This document shows, in pieces, positions 1 through 11,499 of a DNA stretch of 64,000 nt. Source of the DNA: Candidatus Binatia bacterium. Lineage in GTDB: Bacteria > Desulfobacterota > Binatia > UBA9968 > JAJDTQ01. The notes under the pieces are model-generated. The model was not told the origin of the DNA. It ran no database searches and was given only the letters and a program-made list of their open reading frames with translations. The DNA lies in assembly GCA_951813575.1 (NCBI GenBank), contig OX638375.1, forward strand, positions 1 to 64,000. Reading direction: 5' to 3'. The first letter of the stretch is position 1; every line of letters starts with the position of its first letter. Position numbers and translations under genes: made by a program.

Positions 1-1
1 G

Positions 2-2482
<2,481 letters not shown>

Positions 2483-2699
2483 TTTATCTGCGCCTCAGAA
2501 CGGATATAACCTCGATATTTGGGAGCATGCTCTAGAACGAGATCAGTGACATCTGAAGGGGATCGCCGATGGTCCTCTGTCACGTGTTCAAGACCTTGAC
2601 TCCTGAGGCAAGCCAGCGACTAGGGTCTTGGGCCAATGATCCAGTGTGCCGTGACTCTCGTGGATCGAAAGGTAAGTACTAACTCCGTAGGTAGGTAAA

Positions 2700-4418
2700 A
2701 TGACAACAAATGACCGTATTATCCTCGATCAGGTTTTGAAGCAGCGTAAGGAGGCTGTCGCTCCAGAGGTCCAAGACGCCTATTTCTTTGAGTTCTTTAC
2801 GGCAGAACAGATCCTAAAGGACTTCGATCTATCCTATGACGAGATCGAGTCAGGTCTAATCGGCGGCGGCGGAGATGGAGGAATAGATGGAATTTATCTG
2901 CTGGTCAATGGCGAGTTAGTGCAGGACGAACCTGACTACGAAAATCTGAAGAAAGACATCACTATCGATCTCATAATTGCCCAATCAAAGGCAGAAAGCG
3001 GTTTCTCAGAATCAACCATTGAGCGCTTCACTAGCGTTAGTGACGACATCTTTGACCTCTCGAAGGGCTCCTCCGGCCTCAGTCCCATCTACAACGACAG
3101 GCTAGTGGAAGTAGTGGGTTATTTCCATAGCTTGTTCCAGCAACTCGCGTCTCGGTTCCCTTCATTAAAGGTGTCGTTTTTCTACGCAAGCAAGGGTGTT
3201 GAGCCTCATCCCAATGTCAGACGCAAGGTAGAGAACCTAAAGAAGACAGTAACTTCCCATTTCCCCGATGCGGATTTCACCTTTGCTTTTTTGGGTGCCT
3301 CTCAGTTGCTAACGCTTGCTCGCAAGACACCCCAGGCAACATACGAACTAGCCTTGGCCGAAAGCCCGATCTCTTCGGAGGGTCAGGTTGGGTTTGTCTG
3401 CTTGGTGCGACTGCGAGATTTCTTTAACTTCATGACCGATGAGACAGGGGGGCTTCTCCGTCACGTCTTTGAAGCAAATGTGCGCGACTATCAGGGCCGT
3501 ACGGAAGTCAACGACGCAATTCGGACAACACTGAAGAGTCCAACTGGCGAGGACTTTTGGTGGTTGAACAACGGCGTCTCAATCCTCGCCACGAAAGCTT
3601 CGTTAGGCGGAAAGACCCTTACCATTGAAAATCCCCGAATCGTAAACGGTCTTCAAACCTCAACGGAGGTCTACAACTATTGTAAAGATCGTGAAACAGA
3701 AGGAGAAGAAAGGAAAATTCTGATTCGAGTGATGGTACCCGAGGAAGAGGCAAGTCGAGACCGGATCATCAAAGCAACCAACAGCCAGACCGCTATTCAG
3801 CCATCGTCCTTGAGAGCGACAGATAAGATTCATCGCGACATTGAAGAGTATCTACAACCCAAGGGCCTGTTTTATGATCGGCGCAAGAACTACTACAAGA
3901 ACGCGGGTAAGCCGCGGGACAAGATCGTCAGCATACCGCACTTAGCCCAAGCGGTAATGGCAATGGTGCTGAGACAGCCTGATACAGCAAGAGCCCGGCC
4001 TTCATCTTTGCTCAAAAGAGATGAAGACTACTCGCGGGTGTTTGATGTGTCATATCCGATGTCGTTGTACCATGTTTGTGCCGAAACGATGCGGAGAGTG
4101 GAGGAACACCTGAGGTCGCCTAGTGCAAATCTAGAAGCGAAGGACCGAAACAACCTGAGATTCTACGTTGCGACGCACGTGGTCAGCCGGCTCTGCGACA
4201 TACGGGATCCAACGGCTATTTCCGCGTTGGATCTGGTTAGAGTGGAACCGAGTGAGATACAGAAGAGCCTAGACTACGTAAGAGAAAAGTATGTCGAGCT
4301 GGGCGGTGAGGATCACGTAGCGAAGGGAAAGGGTCTATTGTTGGCGATCGGCGGGAATGCTGTGTCTGACGAGGCGGAAGGGCCGGAGTGCGCCCAACCT
4401 CTTCAGGTGGTTCCGTGA
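2700..4418 (+). CDS. AIPR-family protein (abortive-infection phage resistance type) with Mrr-like N-terminal nuclease motif
   Basis: 572 residues. The middle third matches the AIPR family: GRTEVNDAIRTTL, then FWWLNNGVSIL, then PRIVNGLQTSTEVYN and the ATNSQTAIQPSSLRA block. The N-terminal part has a plausible PD-(D/E)xK (Mrr-like) site: Glu49, the Gly-rich GGGGDGGIDG with Asp63, a beta strand, then Gln95-Ser-Lys97. That suggests a nucleic-acid-cleaving defence effector; AIPR proteins are linked to phage exclusion and often sit near restriction systems, but no methylase is visible here. Codon use is clearly more AT-rich than in nrdJ upstream and the acylase downstream, which points to horizontal gain. 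ATG start follows a weak purine stretch. The family call is firm; nuclease activity is inferred. Confidence 0.85.
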   Translation: MTTNDRIILDQVLKQRKEAVAPEVQDAYFFEFFTAEQILKDFDLSYDEIESGLIGGGGDGGIDGIYLLVNGELVQDEPDYENLKKDITIDLIIAQSKAESGFSESTIERFTSVSDDIFDLSKGSSGLSPIYNDRLVEVVGYFHSLFQQLASRFPSLKVSFFYASKGVEPHPNVRRKVENLKKTVTSHFPDADFTFAFLGASQLLTLARKTPQATYELALAESPISSEGQVGFVCLVRLRDFFNFMTDETGGLLRHVFEANVRDYQGRTEVNDAIRTTLKSPTGEDFWWLNNGVSILATKASLGGKTLTIENPRIVNGLQTSTEVYNYCKDRETEGEERKILIRVMVPEEEASRDRIIKATNSQTAIQPSSLRATDKIHRDIEEYLQPKGLFYDRRKNYYKNAGKPRDKIVSIPHLAQAVMAMVLRQPDTARARPSSLLKRDEDYSRVFDVSYPMSLYHVCAETMRRVEEHLRSPSANLEAKDRNNLRFYVATHVVSRLCDIRDPTAISALDLVRVEPSEIQKSLDYVREKYVELGGEDHVAKGKGLLLAIGGNAVSDEAEGPECAQPLQVVP

Positions 4419-4682
4419 CGGTTGGTCGGGCGAAGCCGGAACCGGCGTTCGTCCAACAACTTCAATCGATTTTAGGAACGCACGATAGCGAGTTTACAAC
4501 AGGGAATTGAATGAGTACCGGAGGAGGCCGATAGGGTGTACAGATACGGACTACCTCTTGCCGTTGAACAGACTCCTTGTATTCGGGGCGGGCTTGACCA
4601 CGGGTTCCCTGAAGTGGTCGTACGGGAAACTAGGATGGGGCGTGGGGAGTTGTAAAAGCAAAAAGTCGAAAAGGGGGATGGT

Positions 4683-5030
4683 GTGCCGAACTGGATCATT
4701 CGGCAATACGATAGTGACAAATGCGTTGACGAATGGCAGAAGGTGGCCTCTGAAAAAGAGGTCAAAGATCTGCTCCAGCAGCTTGCGGCCAAGTTTCTGA
4801 CCGCACGGGAACTTGTTGAGTCGGGTGAGCGCCTTGTAGGCGTGCGAGAAAACAGAGGGGGTAAGAAGATGGTGTTGTCCTACGGTCAGAATCCGTTTTT
4901 CACGGCCGAGTTTCTGACCGAAGATGAAGCAGCCATCAAGGCAGCGAAACAGGAGCCGTTCCCGGCGCATAGTTTCACCCCCGAGCATTTTCCCGGTCTC
5001 TTTCCCAAGAAGACCAAGGACGAGGGCTGA
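4683..5030 (+). CDS. Small protein of unknown function in the AIPR islet
   Basis: 115 residues starting at GTG 4683 with a purine-rich ribosome site (AAGGGGGA) just upstream. I do not recognise a family. The protein is charged and soluble, with an amphipathic helical segment around residues 20-50, a Lys-rich GGKKM turn and a Pro/Phe-rich end. Codon use resembles the preceding AIPR gene rather than the GC-rich chromosome, so it was probably acquired with it. It lies 264 bp after the AIPR stop, so co-transcription is uncertain. An ORF on the opposite strand over the same bases has no convincing protein character. Confidence 0.55.
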   Translation: MPNWIIRQYDSDKCVDEWQKVASEKEVKDLLQQLAAKFLTARELVESGERLVGVRENRGGKKMVLSYGQNPFFTAEFLTEDEAAIKAAKQEPFPAHSFTPEHFPGLFPKKTKDEG

Positions 5031-5083
5031 GGCTGTTGCTTCGTCTAATGCTGCACGTATACGGCAATCGCGTTGCCCCGCCT

Positions 5084-5113
5084 CTGGATCCCCGCTCTCG
5101 CGGGAATGACCGG
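5084..5113. repeat. REP-like palindromic repeat
   Basis: A CTGGATCCCCGC-TCTC-GCGGGAATGACCGG element: the arms CCCGC and GCGGG pair around TCTC. The same core (CATTCCCGCGAAAGCGGGAATCC) recurs at 45785-45910, so this is a dispersed repeat family of the genome. It lies between the small gene at 4683 and the end of the acylase gene. Confidence 0.7.
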
Positions 5114-5145
5114 TGCGAAGTGCCGTGGTTGACTCCGACAGGCTG

Positions 5146-7566
5146 CTAACTGCGGGAACTCGCCACTAACACAAACAGAGGCCAGTCCTTCTTTTCTTCT
5201 TCGAATTCGACCGTCCGGATCGTGCGTGTTGTGAGCCATGGATCCATGTGGTCGCGGTAGTGCGTTGATACCGGATTCCCTGCCTGGCCCGGAACGATGA
5301 CGAAGTTTGAACGAATCGGATCGCTCAGGGTCACCACCATCCGGTGCGATGCGCCCACGACCTGGTCGTAGGGGCGGGAGTGGCGGTAGTAGGAGTTGCT
5401 GACGGTGACGCCGTCGCCGGGGACGGGGTAGGGGCCGAGGGAGAAGAACGGAGCCAGCCATTTGTTGTTGCCGAGGGGGTGGGCGAGGGTGACGGTGTGA
5501 AGCCGGCCCCAGGACCAGTTGGCGGGGTCGGGGCCTTGCTGTTTCGTTAGCTCGGCTTGGGCCTCGCGGAGGCTCGTTGCCAGCACTTCCTTGCGGCTGG
5601 TGTCGCGGAACCACACTGATACGGGGTCGGTGAGGATGTCGTCCAGGGGCGCCACGGCCTGGTTCAGGATTTCGGCATAGCTCGTGAAGAGTTCCTCGCC
5701 GAGGTCCTTCTCCCAGATGTTCCACATGAGCCGGTGGTAGAGGACATGGAAGAGGGCGGCGCCCGGGGACTCCGTGCCGCAGCCGTAGTCCCATTCCTCA
5801 AGCAGTTCCACGCAATCCCGCAGGGACGGTTCTTCCCGCGCGATCTCGCGCAGCTCCGGGCCGAGGGCGTTCAACAGGCGCTCGGCCTGGACGGAGCAGG
5901 TGTCGAGTTGTATCGCGGCCATGGCCTCCACGGAGAGGCGGGGGTCCCGCGTGAGCAGGTGGCGGATGCGCTCGATGCGGTACGGCGGTTCGTACAGGTC
6001 GGAAAGGTAGTAGGGGTAGGCCGGGTCGGCGACACGGTTGTTGGCGTTGGCCACGATCCCTTCGGGAGGGTTGTAGAGGCGCGGCAACTCTTCGAACGGT
6101 ATGGTGCCGGTCCAGTCGTGGGCTGCGTTCCAGCCCTCCAGGGGTAGCCACGAGGGCTCTTGCCGGGGCCGGAGGGGGACTTTTCCCGCCAGGGCGTAGC
6201 CGATGTTGCCGCGGGTGTCGGCGTAGACACAGTTGAGCGAGGGCGACACGTGATGCGCCATGCTCGAGAGGAACTCGCTCCAGTCCCGGGCCCGGTTGAT
6301 GCCGTCCAGCAGCCCCAGCTCGTTTCCGGGGGTGTGGGCGGCCCAGCGAAACGACAGCACCTCGCGGTCCGGTACCTCCGAACCGGGGGACGGTTCACCC
6401 AGGATGTCCGACAGTACCGGCCCGTGGCGGGTGCTCCGCACCACGATTCCCACCGGGCGGCGGCCACGGACGGCGATGGTCTCGGGCCGGGAATCGAACT
6501 CGGCCCAGCCGTCGGGCGTTTGGTAGAGCTCCGGATTTTCCGGATGGATCCGTTCGCGGTAGAGGTCGCCGTCATCGCACAGGGCGGCGACGAAGCCCCA
6601 GGCCATGTCCCGGTTGTGCCCGACGTAGATGAGGGGAGAGCCCGGCAGCGACACGCCCGTCGCCTGAAAGGGTTGTCCCTCGCCGGAATCGGCCGCGGTC
6701 TGCAGGTGATTCACGTACCAGATGCCGGGCAGTGTCATCCGCAGGTGCATGTCGTTGCACAGGACTGCATGGTCCTCGGTCGAATGGCTTGCGTCCACGG
6801 CCCAGCCGTTGCTCCCCTGGCTCCCGGGGTTCAGGTCGCCGAAGCTGCCGTTGACGAAGCGGAGCAGCGCCGCGCCGTGATCGCTCAAGGCGCGCGTGAT
6901 GGTGGCGCCCCAGGACGGGTAGTGCGGGACCAGGGAGCGGAGCTTGTCGGGTTCGTTCTCCAGGCGGCCGTGGAGGGCCAGGAAGGTGAGCCGCGTCATG
7001 AGCGCCGACGACAGGAACAGGGAGAACCCCTTGGCCAGGGTGAGGCAGTCCACCGGTTCCCACGGAGGGGGTTCGTAGCGCAGCAGCCGGAACTCCACGG
7101 GCAGGCGTCGCCGGGGTCTTGCCATGTAGGTGTTGACGCCGGCGCAGTAGGCCTCCACGGCCCGGGCGGACCGTTCCGACAGGAGCGGCAGCGACAAACC
7201 CGCGGTGTGGCGGATGCCCATGATCCGCATGAAGTGGTCGACTCCGGTCATGGTGCCGGCCCGCAGGTGCCGCATGAAATCGTTGCGGGGCATGGCGCGG
7301 TCGCCGAAGACCTCGGCCAGGCGTCCGCTGAAGACGCGGCGGTTGAGGTCCATCTGCCACAGCCGGTCCTGGGCGTGCAGGTAGCCCTGGGCGAAGAACA
7401 GGTCGGGCTCGTTCTCGGCGGAAATGTAGGGTATGGCAAAGGGGTCCCAGCGGACCCGGACGTCCTTGCGGAGGCCCGGGAGCTGGACCGTGCCCTGGCG
7501 TTTCGGGAGGTTCCTGCGCGCCATCAGGCGCAGCAACGGCGTCAGCAGGAGTGCCGGAAGATTCAT
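5146..7566 (-). CDS. Penicillin acylase family protein (Ntn-hydrolase)
   Basis: About 806 residues; an Ntn-hydrolase made as a precursor and self-cleaved into alpha and beta chains, hydrolysing amide bonds of acylated amines. N-terminal residues have the family's GTVQLPGL and ISAENEPDLFFAQGYLHAQDRLWQMDL blocks. The candidate cleavage site and nucleophile is Ser252 in QGSNGWAV, followed by NDMHLRMTLPGIWY and HTPGNELGLL. I chose the ATG at 7566 because MNLPALLLTPLLRLMARR fits the hydrophobic leader of this subgroup and the 25 residues upstream do not. That start overlaps head-to-head with the start chosen for pgpA. The natural substrate is unknown (N-acyl homoserine lactones or other acyl amides are possible). 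Confidence 0.88.
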   Translation of the reverse strand: MNLPALLLTPLLRLMARRNLPKRQGTVQLPGLRKDVRVRWDPFAIPYISAENEPDLFFAQGYLHAQDRLWQMDLNRRVFSGRLAEVFGDRAMPRNDFMRHLRAGTMTGVDHFMRIMGIRHTAGLSLPLLSERSARAVEAYCAGVNTYMARPRRRLPVEFRLLRYEPPPWEPVDCLTLAKGFSLFLSSALMTRLTFLALHGRLENEPDKLRSLVPHYPSWGATITRALSDHGAALLRFVNGSFGDLNPGSQGSNGWAVDASHSTEDHAVLCNDMHLRMTLPGIWYVNHLQTAADSGEGQPFQATGVSLPGSPLIYVGHNRDMAWGFVAALCDDGDLYRERIHPENPELYQTPDGWAEFDSRPETIAVRGRRPVGIVVRSTRHGPVLSDILGEPSPGSEVPDREVLSFRWAAHTPGNELGLLDGINRARDWSEFLSSMAHHVSPSLNCVYADTRGNIGYALAGKVPLRPRQEPSWLPLEGWNAAHDWTGTIPFEELPRLYNPPEGIVANANNRVADPAYPYYLSDLYEPPYRIERIRHLLTRDPRLSVEAMAAIQLDTCSVQAERLLNALGPELREIAREEPSLRDCVELLEEWDYGCGTESPGAALFHVLYHRLMWNIWEKDLGEELFTSYAEILNQAVAPLDDILTDPVSVWFRDTSRKEVLATSLREAQAELTKQQGPDPANWSWGRLHTVTLAHPLGNNKWLAPFFSLGPYPVPGDGVTVSNSYYRHSRPYDQVVGASHRMVVTLSDPIRSNFVIVPGQAGNPVSTHYRDHMDPWLTTRTIRTVEFEEEKKDWPLFVLVASSRS

Positions 7567-8038
7567 GGAGCGGAATTCAACATGGGCGGTGGCGGTGGCC
7601 AGCGTGGGCGGCCTGGGGTTCTTTCCCGCAGCCCCGGGCACGGTGGCCAGCGTTGTCGCGGTCCAGGTCTACGCGCTGATGGGGCCGCTCCAGCAGGCCG
7701 CGTTGCTGGCGCCGGTCATCGTCGTTGCCTTCATCCTGGGCGGTGTCAGCGTGGGCGTCATGCAGCGACAAGGCGACGGTCCCAAGGACCCGCCCCACGT
7801 GGTGTGCGACGAGGTGGCGGGGCAGTGGATCGCGCTCCTGAGCGTCGGTTACGCGGGCCGCTGGGAGTTCATGCTGGCCGCGTTCCTGCTGTTCCGCCTC
7901 TTCGACGTGTGGAAGCCTCCGCCCGTGTCGTTCTTCGACCGCCGCCCGGGCCCCTGGAACGTCATGATGGACGACGTCGCGGCCGGGGTCTACGCGAACG
8001 TGGCGAGCCACCTTCTCTTGTTTCTCGTCTGGAGCTGA
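7565..8038 (+). CDS. pgpA: Phosphatidylglycerophosphatase A
   Basis: 157 residues; removes phosphate from phosphatidylglycerophosphate to make phosphatidylglycerol at the inner membrane. Diagnostic parts are GFFPAAPGTVAS near the N-terminus, the metal/phosphate block DPPHVVCDEVAGQW, FRLFDVWKPPP, and the C-terminal GPWNVMMDDVAAGVYAN, with three to four hydrophobic helices between. An in-frame GTG upstream would add unlike residues; the ATG at 7565, or the GTGs at 7589 and 7595, fit the family's short N-terminus. With the ATG, its start codon and that of the divergent acylase gene share one CATG, leaving no intergenic promoter space. Confidence 0.88.
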   Translation: MERNSTWAVAVASVGGLGFFPAAPGTVASVVAVQVYALMGPLQQAALLAPVIVVAFILGGVSVGVMQRQGDGPKDPPHVVCDEVAGQWIALLSVGYAGRWEFMLAAFLLFRLFDVWKPPPVSFFDRRPGPWNVMMDDVAAGVYANVASHLLLFLVWS

Positions 8039-8057
8039 CGGCCTGGCGGCCGGCGTC

Positions 8058-8975
8058 TCACTGCCCCAGCCGCAACAACCTCACCGCGTTGTCGCCGAGG
8101 ATCTTCTGTTTGTCCGAGTCGGACAGCCGGACGTCCCGGACGGCGTCCACCGAGCGCTCGAGCGGAATCGGCACCGGCGGGAAGTCGCTGCCGAACAGCA
8201 CGTGGTCCGCGCCCGCGGTCTCCACGGCGCACATGACCGCGGGCGCGTGCAGGCTCACCGTATCGTAGTAGAGCTGCTCGATGTAGGTGCTCGGCGCGCG
8301 CGGCAGCACGTCGGGCTCCCAGGGGCCGAAGCTGTCGTCCTTGCGGAGCTCGTAGCCGAAGTCCAGGCGCCCGGGCAGCATCGGCAGCGCCCCGCCCACG
8401 TGGGAGCAGATCATGACGAGGTCCGGGAACCGCTCGAAGCCGCCGGTGAAGATGAAGCGCGCCAGCGACAGCGTGGTGTCGAAGGGCCGGCCCACCATCT
8501 CCGGGAGGCGGAAGATCTCCATCTTCTCCGCGCCGATGGTGACCCGCGGCGGGTGCACGAACAGCGGCACGTCGAGGTCGGTCACCAGCTCGAAGAACGG
8601 CACCGCGTTGGGGGAGTCCAGGTACTCGCCGTCGACGCTCGAGTTGATCATGATCCCCTTGAGGCCGTACTCCCGCACCGCGCGCTCGGTCTCCTTCAGG
8701 AACCTGTCGCCGCCGAAGGGCACCGCGCACGCCAGCCCCAGCAGATAGTCGGAGTGCTTGGCGGTGGTCTCGGCCGCGAATGCGTTGAACTCCGTCACGA
8801 TGTCGAAGGGGTCCTTGCCGGCGGGGGTGCGGATCCAGTTGTTGCCGAAGATCGTCAGGTCCACCCCGGCCTGTTGCTGCTCGTCCCGCAGACGCGGGAT
8901 GTCGAAGATGGCCTGCGGCGACTTGGGGTGGTACCAGCCTTGCGGCACCAGATGGGCATGAGCGTCGATGATCAT
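8058..8975 (-). CDS. Amidohydrolase family protein (Amidohydro_2, ACMSD-like)
   Basis: 305 residues; TIM-barrel metal-dependent hydrolase or decarboxylase of the aminocarboxymuconate-semialdehyde decarboxylase group. The metal-binding start MIIDAHAHLVPQGW gives the HxH pair, LFVHPPR gives the next His, MICSHVGGALPM another, and LFGSDFPPVP the final Asp. I use the ATG at 8975 because the HxH normally sits within the first ten residues; an upstream in-frame start adds twelve atypical residues. It converges on pgpA with a 19-bp gap. Substrate unknown; it is the first of five Amidohydro_2 genes in this window. Confidence 0.85.
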   Translation of the reverse strand: MIIDAHAHLVPQGWYHPKSPQAIFDIPRLRDEQQQAGVDLTIFGNNWIRTPAGKDPFDIVTEFNAFAAETTAKHSDYLLGLACAVPFGGDRFLKETERAVREYGLKGIMINSSVDGEYLDSPNAVPFFELVTDLDVPLFVHPPRVTIGAEKMEIFRLPEMVGRPFDTTLSLARFIFTGGFERFPDLVMICSHVGGALPMLPGRLDFGYELRKDDSFGPWEPDVLPRAPSTYIEQLYYDTVSLHAPAVMCAVETAGADHVLFGSDFPPVPIPLERSVDAVRDVRLSDSDKQKILGDNAVRLLRLGQ

Positions 8976-9071
8976 GGCACGGTAACTAATGTATCCATGC
9001 CGGAGTTTCAAGACGTGACGCTTGACCGCCGGCCGAGGCGGTGTTAACCGGCATCATTTCCCGGAGACCCC

Positions 9072-10070
9072 ATGAAGCTCGACATCGAATTCAACTCGGG
9101 CGCCCAACTCCCCATGGACGCCATTCCCGACCTGGCCCGGGCGGCGGAGGACAGCGGCTTCGACTGCGCCTGGGGAGGGGAGGCCAACAACAAGGACCCG
9201 ACGGTGATGCTGGCGGCGGCGGCCGCCGTGACCGGCCGGCTTAAGCTGGGCACTGCGGTCTACCACATGCTGGGCCGGACGCCGGTGAGCATGGCCCTTC
9301 ATGCCGCCGGCCTCGACGAGCTCTCGGGCGGGCGGTTCCTGTTCGGGCTCGGCATCTCCAACCCCACCATCGCCAACTGGCACGGGGTGGAGTTCGACCG
9401 CCCGCTGGGGCGGATCCGGGAGTACCTGGAGGTGGTACAGTCCGCGCTCCGCGGGGAGAAGCTGGACTACCAGGGGAGTTTCTACCGTTCCGGCGCCTTC
9501 AAGATGGCGTTCAAGCCGTCGGGCAGGACGATCCCCGTCTACCTGGCGGCGTTCGGGCCGCAGATGAGCCGTTTGGCCGGCCGGTTGAGCGACGGCGTGC
9601 TCATCAACATGGCCAATCCGGGGGAGATCCGCCGCATCGCGGACAACGCCCGTGAGGGCGCGCGGCTCGCGGGCAAGGACCCGGACGCGCTGGAGATCAT
9701 CTGCAAGGTCCGGTGCTGCGTGGCCACGGACCGGGAGGCGGCGCGCCGGGCGCTGGGGCGCATCCTGACCTACTACGCCCTGGCTGACTACTACCGCGAC
9801 CTGCTGACCCGCATGGGTTTCGGCGAGGAGGTCGCCGCCATCCGGGAGGCCTGGCGCGAGTCGGGATTCCAGGCCGCCACCGGGCAGATCACGGACCGGC
9901 TTTTGGACGGCCTGCCCCTGGTGGCCGGGGAGTCGGTGGCGGACGTGCTGGAGCAGGTGAAGGCCTACGGCGAGGCCGGCGCCACCCGCGTGATCCTGCC
10001 CTACGTCCCGTGCACGGACGCCGTGGTGGGGGAGATCCGGGAGTTCATCCGGGCATTCGGCCGCCGGTGA
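9072..10070 (+). CDS. LLM-class flavin-dependent oxidoreductase
   Basis: 332 residues of the bacterial luciferase-like (TIM barrel) superfamily, using FMN or F420. Family features are the barrel start MKLDIEFNSG, FDCAWGGEANNKDPTVMLAAAAAVTGRLKLGT, the DELSGGRFLFGLGIS block, the GRIREYLEVVQSAL helix and YLAAFGPQMSRLAGRLSDG. No F420 biosynthesis gene is in view, so the cofactor is undecided. It faces away from the amidohydrolase at 8058-8975 and is followed 71 bp later by a RidA gene, a neighbour that would suit enamine or imine products. Substrate unknown. Confidence 0.85.
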   Translation: MKLDIEFNSGAQLPMDAIPDLARAAEDSGFDCAWGGEANNKDPTVMLAAAAAVTGRLKLGTAVYHMLGRTPVSMALHAAGLDELSGGRFLFGLGISNPTIANWHGVEFDRPLGRIREYLEVVQSALRGEKLDYQGSFYRSGAFKMAFKPSGRTIPVYLAAFGPQMSRLAGRLSDGVLINMANPGEIRRIADNAREGARLAGKDPDALEIICKVRCCVATDREAARRALGRILTYYALADYYRDLLTRMGFGEEVAAIREAWRESGFQAATGQITDRLLDGLPLVAGESVADVLEQVKAYGEAGATRVILPYVPCTDAVVGEIREFIRAFGRR

Positions 10071-10141
10071 CGCCGCCGGACCGAAAAGCGGCCGGGACGC
10101 ATTGACTATTCGTCCCGGCGTGCTTGACTAAAATCAGGACG

Positions 10142-10603
10142 ATGCTTAATGAAAGTCGAGACTTACGCGAGTCCAGACGAGCCGGCAAAGGAGAATTCGT
10201 CATCGCATTCGATCTGATCAATCCGAACGGCCTCGAGAATCCGGTGGGATACTCGCATCTGGCGAGCATCTCTTCCGGCAGGCTGGTGGAGGTGGCCGGG
10301 CAGGCGCCGTTCGACGCCGAGGGCAACGTGGTCGGCAAGGGCGACCTCGCGGCGCAGTTCGGGCAGGTGTGGAAGAACCTCCGGACGGCCGTCGAGGGCG
10401 CCGGGGGCCGTCCCCAGGACTACGCGACGTTGACGATGTACGTCACCGACGTCAAGGCCTACCACGACAACCGCAAGGAGATCGGCGCTTCCTACCGGGC
10501 GATCTTCGGAAAGCACTTCCCCGCGATTACCCTGGTTCAGGTAACAGGACTCTACAACCCGGACTGCATGGTCGAAGTTTCCGGGCTGGCTTGTATCGAT
10601 TGA
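10142..10603 (+). CDS. RidA family protein (reactive intermediate/imine deaminase-like)
   Basis: 153 residues. RidA proteins form trimers that hydrolyse enamines and imines to keto acids and ammonia. Visible are SHLASISSGRLVEVAGQAPFD, the QVWKNLRTAVEGAGG helix, the core TMYVTDVKAYHD and the C-terminal ITLVQVTGLYNPDCMVEVSG. The usual Arg of the RNIxxxL-type active site is not at its standard place (LTMYVTDVKAY), so activity may differ from true deaminases. ATG 10142 follows a weak CAGGACG; a stronger AAAGGAG at about 10188 has no standard start codon after it, so the start is uncertain. Confidence 0.8.
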   Translation: MLNESRDLRESRRAGKGEFVIAFDLINPNGLENPVGYSHLASISSGRLVEVAGQAPFDAEGNVVGKGDLAAQFGQVWKNLRTAVEGAGGRPQDYATLTMYVTDVKAYHDNRKEIGASYRAIFGKHFPAITLVQVTGLYNPDCMVEVSGLACID

Positions 10604-10626
10604 TGGCTGGAGGGTAGCGGGAGGGC

Positions 10627-10905
10627 GTGAAGCGGCACTCCGCTCCCGCCCCTCCGCGGCTGTTCCACCACACCACCGGCATGGGGAGTCGCACGCAGAT
10701 GCACCACATACAGACGACTGGCAACAGCCGCCGGGATTCCCTGGACTCCTTTGGCTCGCCCACCGAGAGCGAGATCATCGGCCTGTGGAAAACCTTCCGT
10801 TCCGCGGGATTGTCGGAGAGGCAGGCATGGGACGCGATCATGGCCGGCCTGGCCCTGGACATGGCCTTCTCGGATGGACGCGCGCGTCCGCGCCGGGAGC
10901 AGTAG
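10627..10905 (+). CDS. Small hypothetical protein
   Basis: Up to 92 residues from GTG 10627, preceded by GGGAGGG; shorter starts at ATG 10681 or 10699 are possible. I recognise no family. The first half is low-complexity and basic; the second half (SPTESEIIGLWKTFRSAGLSERQAWDAIMAGLALDMAF) reads as two amphipathic helices, which is why I keep it. It stands alone between ridA and the convergent gene at 10968. Could be spurious. Confidence 0.35.
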   Translation: MKRHSAPAPPRLFHHTTGMGSRTQMHHIQTTGNSRRDSLDSFGSPTESEIIGLWKTFRSAGLSERQAWDAIMAGLALDMAFSDGRARPRREQ

Positions 10906-10967
10906 CCGGGTCCGCCGGCCACTGCTCTCACCGTGCGTCTACACGCGGCGGAGTCTGAGCCGGGAGC

Positions 10968-11447
10968 TCAGGTCTGTTCGGCTTGGGGGTCGGCGCGGGC
11001 CAGGAGGTCCAGCAATGCCGACTTGTGACGGCGCTCGACCTCCACGAGTTGCCGGAGGAGCTGGCTGTGGTCCCGCGCCTCCAGCGCCAGGTAGGATATG
11101 TCGTCCGTGAGCCTCGCCTCCACCCGCTTCTGGTCTTCCAGGTCCTGGTGCATCCGTTCCCAGTGGTTCCTGCCGGACGGGATGCTCGAATCGAACTTGG
11201 CGACCCGGGCGCCGAGCTGCTCGATGTTCTCGAACAGGACTCCGATGCTCTTTTCCTTCTCGGCGGCCATCTGTTGCAGCCGCTCGGCCACGAAGGGGTA
11301 GGGCGCCTTTTCCGCGTGCTGCCTGAGCTGGTTGGCGAGGCGGGCCAGCTCCCGGTAGTCGTCGGCGAGCACGGTGCGTGTCGTGCGCTCCTCCCGTTTC
11401 GCCCGATTGCGCTCGAACCAACCCGTGATGGTCTCTGTCAGTGCCAT
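10968..11447 (-). CDS. Hypothetical all-helical protein
   Basis: 159 residues, almost entirely predicted helix with charged heptad patterns (LADDYRELARLANQLRQHAEKAP, WERMHQDLEDQKRVEARL, LLRQLVEVERRHKSALLDLL). No signal peptide or membrane segment. It resembles a four-helix bundle of ferritin or chemoreceptor-linker style, but I see no ExxH metal motif to support ferritin, so function is open. The ATG at 11447 lies 93 bp from the divergent rpoH start, with the rpoH promoter between. Confidence 0.75.
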   Translation of the reverse strand: MALTETITGWFERNRAKREERTTRTVLADDYRELARLANQLRQHAEKAPYPFVAERLQQMAAEKEKSIGVLFENIEQLGARVAKFDSSIPSGRNHWERMHQDLEDQKRVEARLTDDISYLALEARDHSQLLRQLVEVERRHKSALLDLLARADPQAEQT

Positions 11448-11499
11448 GGGACACTAGAATAGGGCCCCCCGTGCGCCATGTCAAGGTAGCCGCCTGTTC

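Noticed and set aside
4551..4988. A 145-codon minus-strand frame opposite the small gene at 4683
   Set aside because: No ribosome site or protein-like pattern; the plus-strand frame has both.
6160..8268. A 702-codon open frame on the plus strand opposite the penicillin acylase gene
   Set aside because: It is antisense to two clear genes, has the Gly/Arg/Val/His-rich composition of GC-rich shadow frames and no family motif.
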